Assembly (NCBI GenBank): GCA_964631325.1 | Contig: CAZVWJ010000083.1 | Coordinates: 1-7,572 of the forward strand | Direction of reading: 5' to 3' | Source of the DNA: CAZVWJ01 sp964631325 | GTDB taxonomy: Bacteria; T1Sed10-126 | Length of the DNA stretch: 7,572 nucleotides | Shown: positions 6,456 through 7,572 of the stretch, piece after piece | How positions within the stretch are numbered: the stretch's first letter is position 1 | Layout: every line of letters starts with the position of its first letter | Notes under the pieces: generated by a model | What the model saw: the letters and a program-made list of their open reading frames with translations, nothing else | Told to the model about the DNA's origin: nothing | Database searches by the model: none | Made by a program: the position numbers and the translations under genes

Positions 6456-6460
6456 AGTTA

Positions 6461-6562
6461 GAGACTCTCCGAAAAGTCCCCTCTCCCCTGGCGGGAGAGG
6501 GCCAGGGTGAGGGGGAAAAAGGTCAAGGGGGAGGAAATTTTAGACCCTTTTCGGAGAGCGTG
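6461..6562. mobile_element. MITE-like palindromic insertion, 102 bp, with TAGTTA flanking repeats
   Basis: The ends are inverted repeats: GAGACTCTCCGAAAAG (6461-6476) and, read in reverse complement from 6562, CACGCTCTCCGAAAAG, matching at 13 of 16 positions including 12 contiguous. TAGTTA occurs immediately outside each end (6455-6460 and 6563-6568), as expected for a 6-bp target duplication. Inside is a second hairpin, CCCTCTCCC (6479-6487) with GGGAGAGGG (6493-6501), then a G-rich arm. The core resembles the CCCTCTCCC..GGGAGAGGG..AGGGTGAGGG palindromes dispersed in many bacterial genomes. No coding capacity, so any movement would need a transposase in trans. It abuts the T tract of the cold-shock terminator and lies just upstream of the CAP gene. 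Confidence 0.65.
6493..6515 (+). other. G-quadruplex motif inside the MITE-like element
   Basis: Four G-runs (6493-6495, 6499-6501, 6505-6507, 6511-6515) are separated by exactly three bases each (AGA, CCA, TGA), a canonical quadruplex pattern; a further GGGGG lies at 6527-6531. The first two runs are also used in the internal hairpin, so the two structures compete. Confidence 0.55.
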
Positions 6563-6605
6563 TAGTTAATGGAAACATCAAAAAGGAGTTGTTAAACCAC
6601 AGTCC

Positions 6606-7508
6606 GTGAAAACCTTTATTTTCACTATTGTTTCTTTTTTATTTTTATTTTCCTCCCTCTCTCCAACTGCAAGCAGTACTTTCCGTAATTCACTTTTTAA
6701 CCGGTTAAACAAATTAAGAAAAGAAGCAGAGCTTGCCCCGCTGGAACAAGACCCTATTTTTACAGGGGCTGCCCAGGCTCACGCGCAGGCACTACGTTCC
6801 GGTGAATTTTTTGGCAATTCCACTCCGGCCGGAACTGGTCCCCTGCAGAGAATTCAGGTCCGAGACAATGAATTTCTCGGCCAGGTTAATCAAACCATTT
6901 ATGAATTTTCTTATCGAAACCCCAGAAGTTTCAATAAAAAAATTATGAAAAAATGGAGAGAGACAGATAAAGCTCCCGCAAACATTTTACAAAAAGAAGT
7001 TTCAGAAATAGGCCTGGGAATAAGTCGCAATACTCGTAATAATTTAATCTACCTGGTAATTATTACCGGTTTCCATCTAACAAAACTCGAAAAATACAGA
7101 AAAGAAGCCAGAATTGAAATTTTTTCGCGGGTGAATTACTTCCGTGAAGGCCACGGCCTTAATTCACTGAAGACAGACACTATTTTTCAACAAGCCGCCC
7201 GCAACCATGCCCTGACTATGAAATTCCAGGATTTCTTTGCCCACAAAAATATAAATGGGGAAACTCCATTCGAGCGGATTAATAATATTCAACCAAAATA
7301 CGCCAGAAGAGTACTCGAAAATTTAGCCCTCCATTCACCTTTTAAACCTGAAAAGCTGGCCAGAAGGGTAATCCAGGGCTGGGCAAATTCCTCCGGCCAT
7401 CGAAAAAACTTGTTAACAGAAGAAATTAAAGTCAGTGGATTGGGAATAAGTTTTGACCATGCCCGCAACCGGATATATATTGTCCATGATTTCGGCAACC
7501 TTCGATAA
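6606..7508 (+). CDS. Secreted protein with two CAP/SCP (YkwD-like) domains, the first degenerate
   Basis: Exported 300-aa protein with a signal peptide (MKTF, a hydrophobic stretch to about residue 18, cleavage probably near 22-25) and no membrane anchor or cell-wall domain. Two CAP domains follow, about 27-157 and 168-300. The second keeps the family hallmarks: NHAL..FQDFFAH (H213), E238 in VLENLA, the GHRKNLL motif (264-270) and H294 in the final strand. The first is recognisable (AAQAHAQAL..EFFGN, W117, NIL, GLGIS) but has N71 for the cavity histidine and KAPANIL in place of the GHRKNLL motif, so its site is probably dead. Bacterial CAP proteins are linked to spores or the envelope, with unsettled biochemistry. 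The start is uncertain: GTG at 6606 is the only usable start before the signal peptide, but AGGAG (6584-6588) lies 17 bases away. Lys/Arg-rich and AT-rich, unlike its acidic neighbours. No terminator is seen before the window end. Confidence 0.85.
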   Translation: MKTFIFTIVSFLFLFSSLSPTASSTFRNSLFNRLNKLRKEAELAPLEQDPIFTGAAQAHAQALRSGEFFGNSTPAGTGPLQRIQVRDNEFLGQVNQTIYEFSYRNPRSFNKKIMKKWRETDKAPANILQKEVSEIGLGISRNTRNNLIYLVIITGFHLTKLEKYRKEARIEIFSRVNYFREGHGLNSLKTDTIFQQAARNHALTMKFQDFFAHKNINGETPFERINNIQPKYARRVLENLALHSPFKPEKLARRVIQGWANSSGHRKNLLTEEIKVSGLGISFDHARNRIYIVHDFGNLR

Positions 7509-7555
7509 TTATAAATCGTAAGTGTTTAGCGTATCTCTAAAATCCCTCATCGAAT

Positions 7556-7572
7556 AGCGAATCGTGCTCCCT
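7556..7572 (+). repeat. Probable left end of a fourth structured repeat (copy D), cut by the window
   Basis: AGCGAATCGTGCTCCC (7556-7571) matches the outer end of copy C, AGCGAATCATACTCCC, at 14 of 16 positions, in + orientation. In copy C these bases are followed by the P1 stem, so the body of this copy would lie beyond the window. The preceding stretch 7509-7555 holds nothing else I can name. Confidence 0.5.

Overview
This window looks like part of the chromosome of a bacterium, most likely a Gram-positive-type anaerobe of a salty habitat (a Halanaerobiales-like Firmicute is my best guess). The reasons are strong GGAGG-type ribosome binding sites, a strongly acidic cold-shock protein, an acidic and nearly lysine-free 413-residue protein, and AT-rich intergenic DNA beside moderately GC-rich genes. 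No rRNA, tRNA, CRISPR array, transposase, phage or plasmid gene is visible, so the taxonomic guess rests on protein style alone.

Layout. Positions 1-207 hold a large noncoding fold (copy A of a repeat family, see below). After an AT-rich gap with a candidate promoter comes a two-gene unit on the + strand: an overlooked 49-codon ORF (409-558) with an excellent ribosome binding site, overlapping by 7 bases the start of a 413-aa acidic, mostly disordered protein with three C-terminal helical segments (552-1793). Facing it on the - strand is a 906-aa P2-type (SERCA/PMR1-like) cation-pumping ATPase (1856-4576). An intergenic region of about 380 bases then holds two more copies of the repeat, B (+) and C (-), tail to tail. 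Next are a glutathionyl-hydroquinone reductase (4957-5937, - strand) and, divergently, a cold-shock protein (6183-6386, + strand) with a roughly 100-base leader that can pair with its own start codon. A perfect rho-independent terminator follows, then a 102-bp MITE-like palindromic insertion flanked by TAGTTA direct repeats, then a secreted protein with two CAP/SCP domains (6606-7508). The last 17 bases match the outer end of repeat copy C, so a fourth copy probably begins at the window edge.

Function. The recognisable genes suggest envelope and stress housekeeping: ion pumping, thiol-dependent quinone or xenobiotic reduction, RNA chaperoning and an extracytoplasmic CAP protein. There is no sign of one multi-gene pathway.

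The most unusual content is the repeat family. Three copies share the ordered core P1 - CATTCTC - hairpin P2 - TCYGAGG - stem P3 - AATCC - P1', where the single-stranded junction words are conserved but all three stems differ in sequence while remaining paired. That is a compensatory pattern expected of a selected three-way-junction structure. I do not recognise it as a known riboswitch, ribozyme or REP family.
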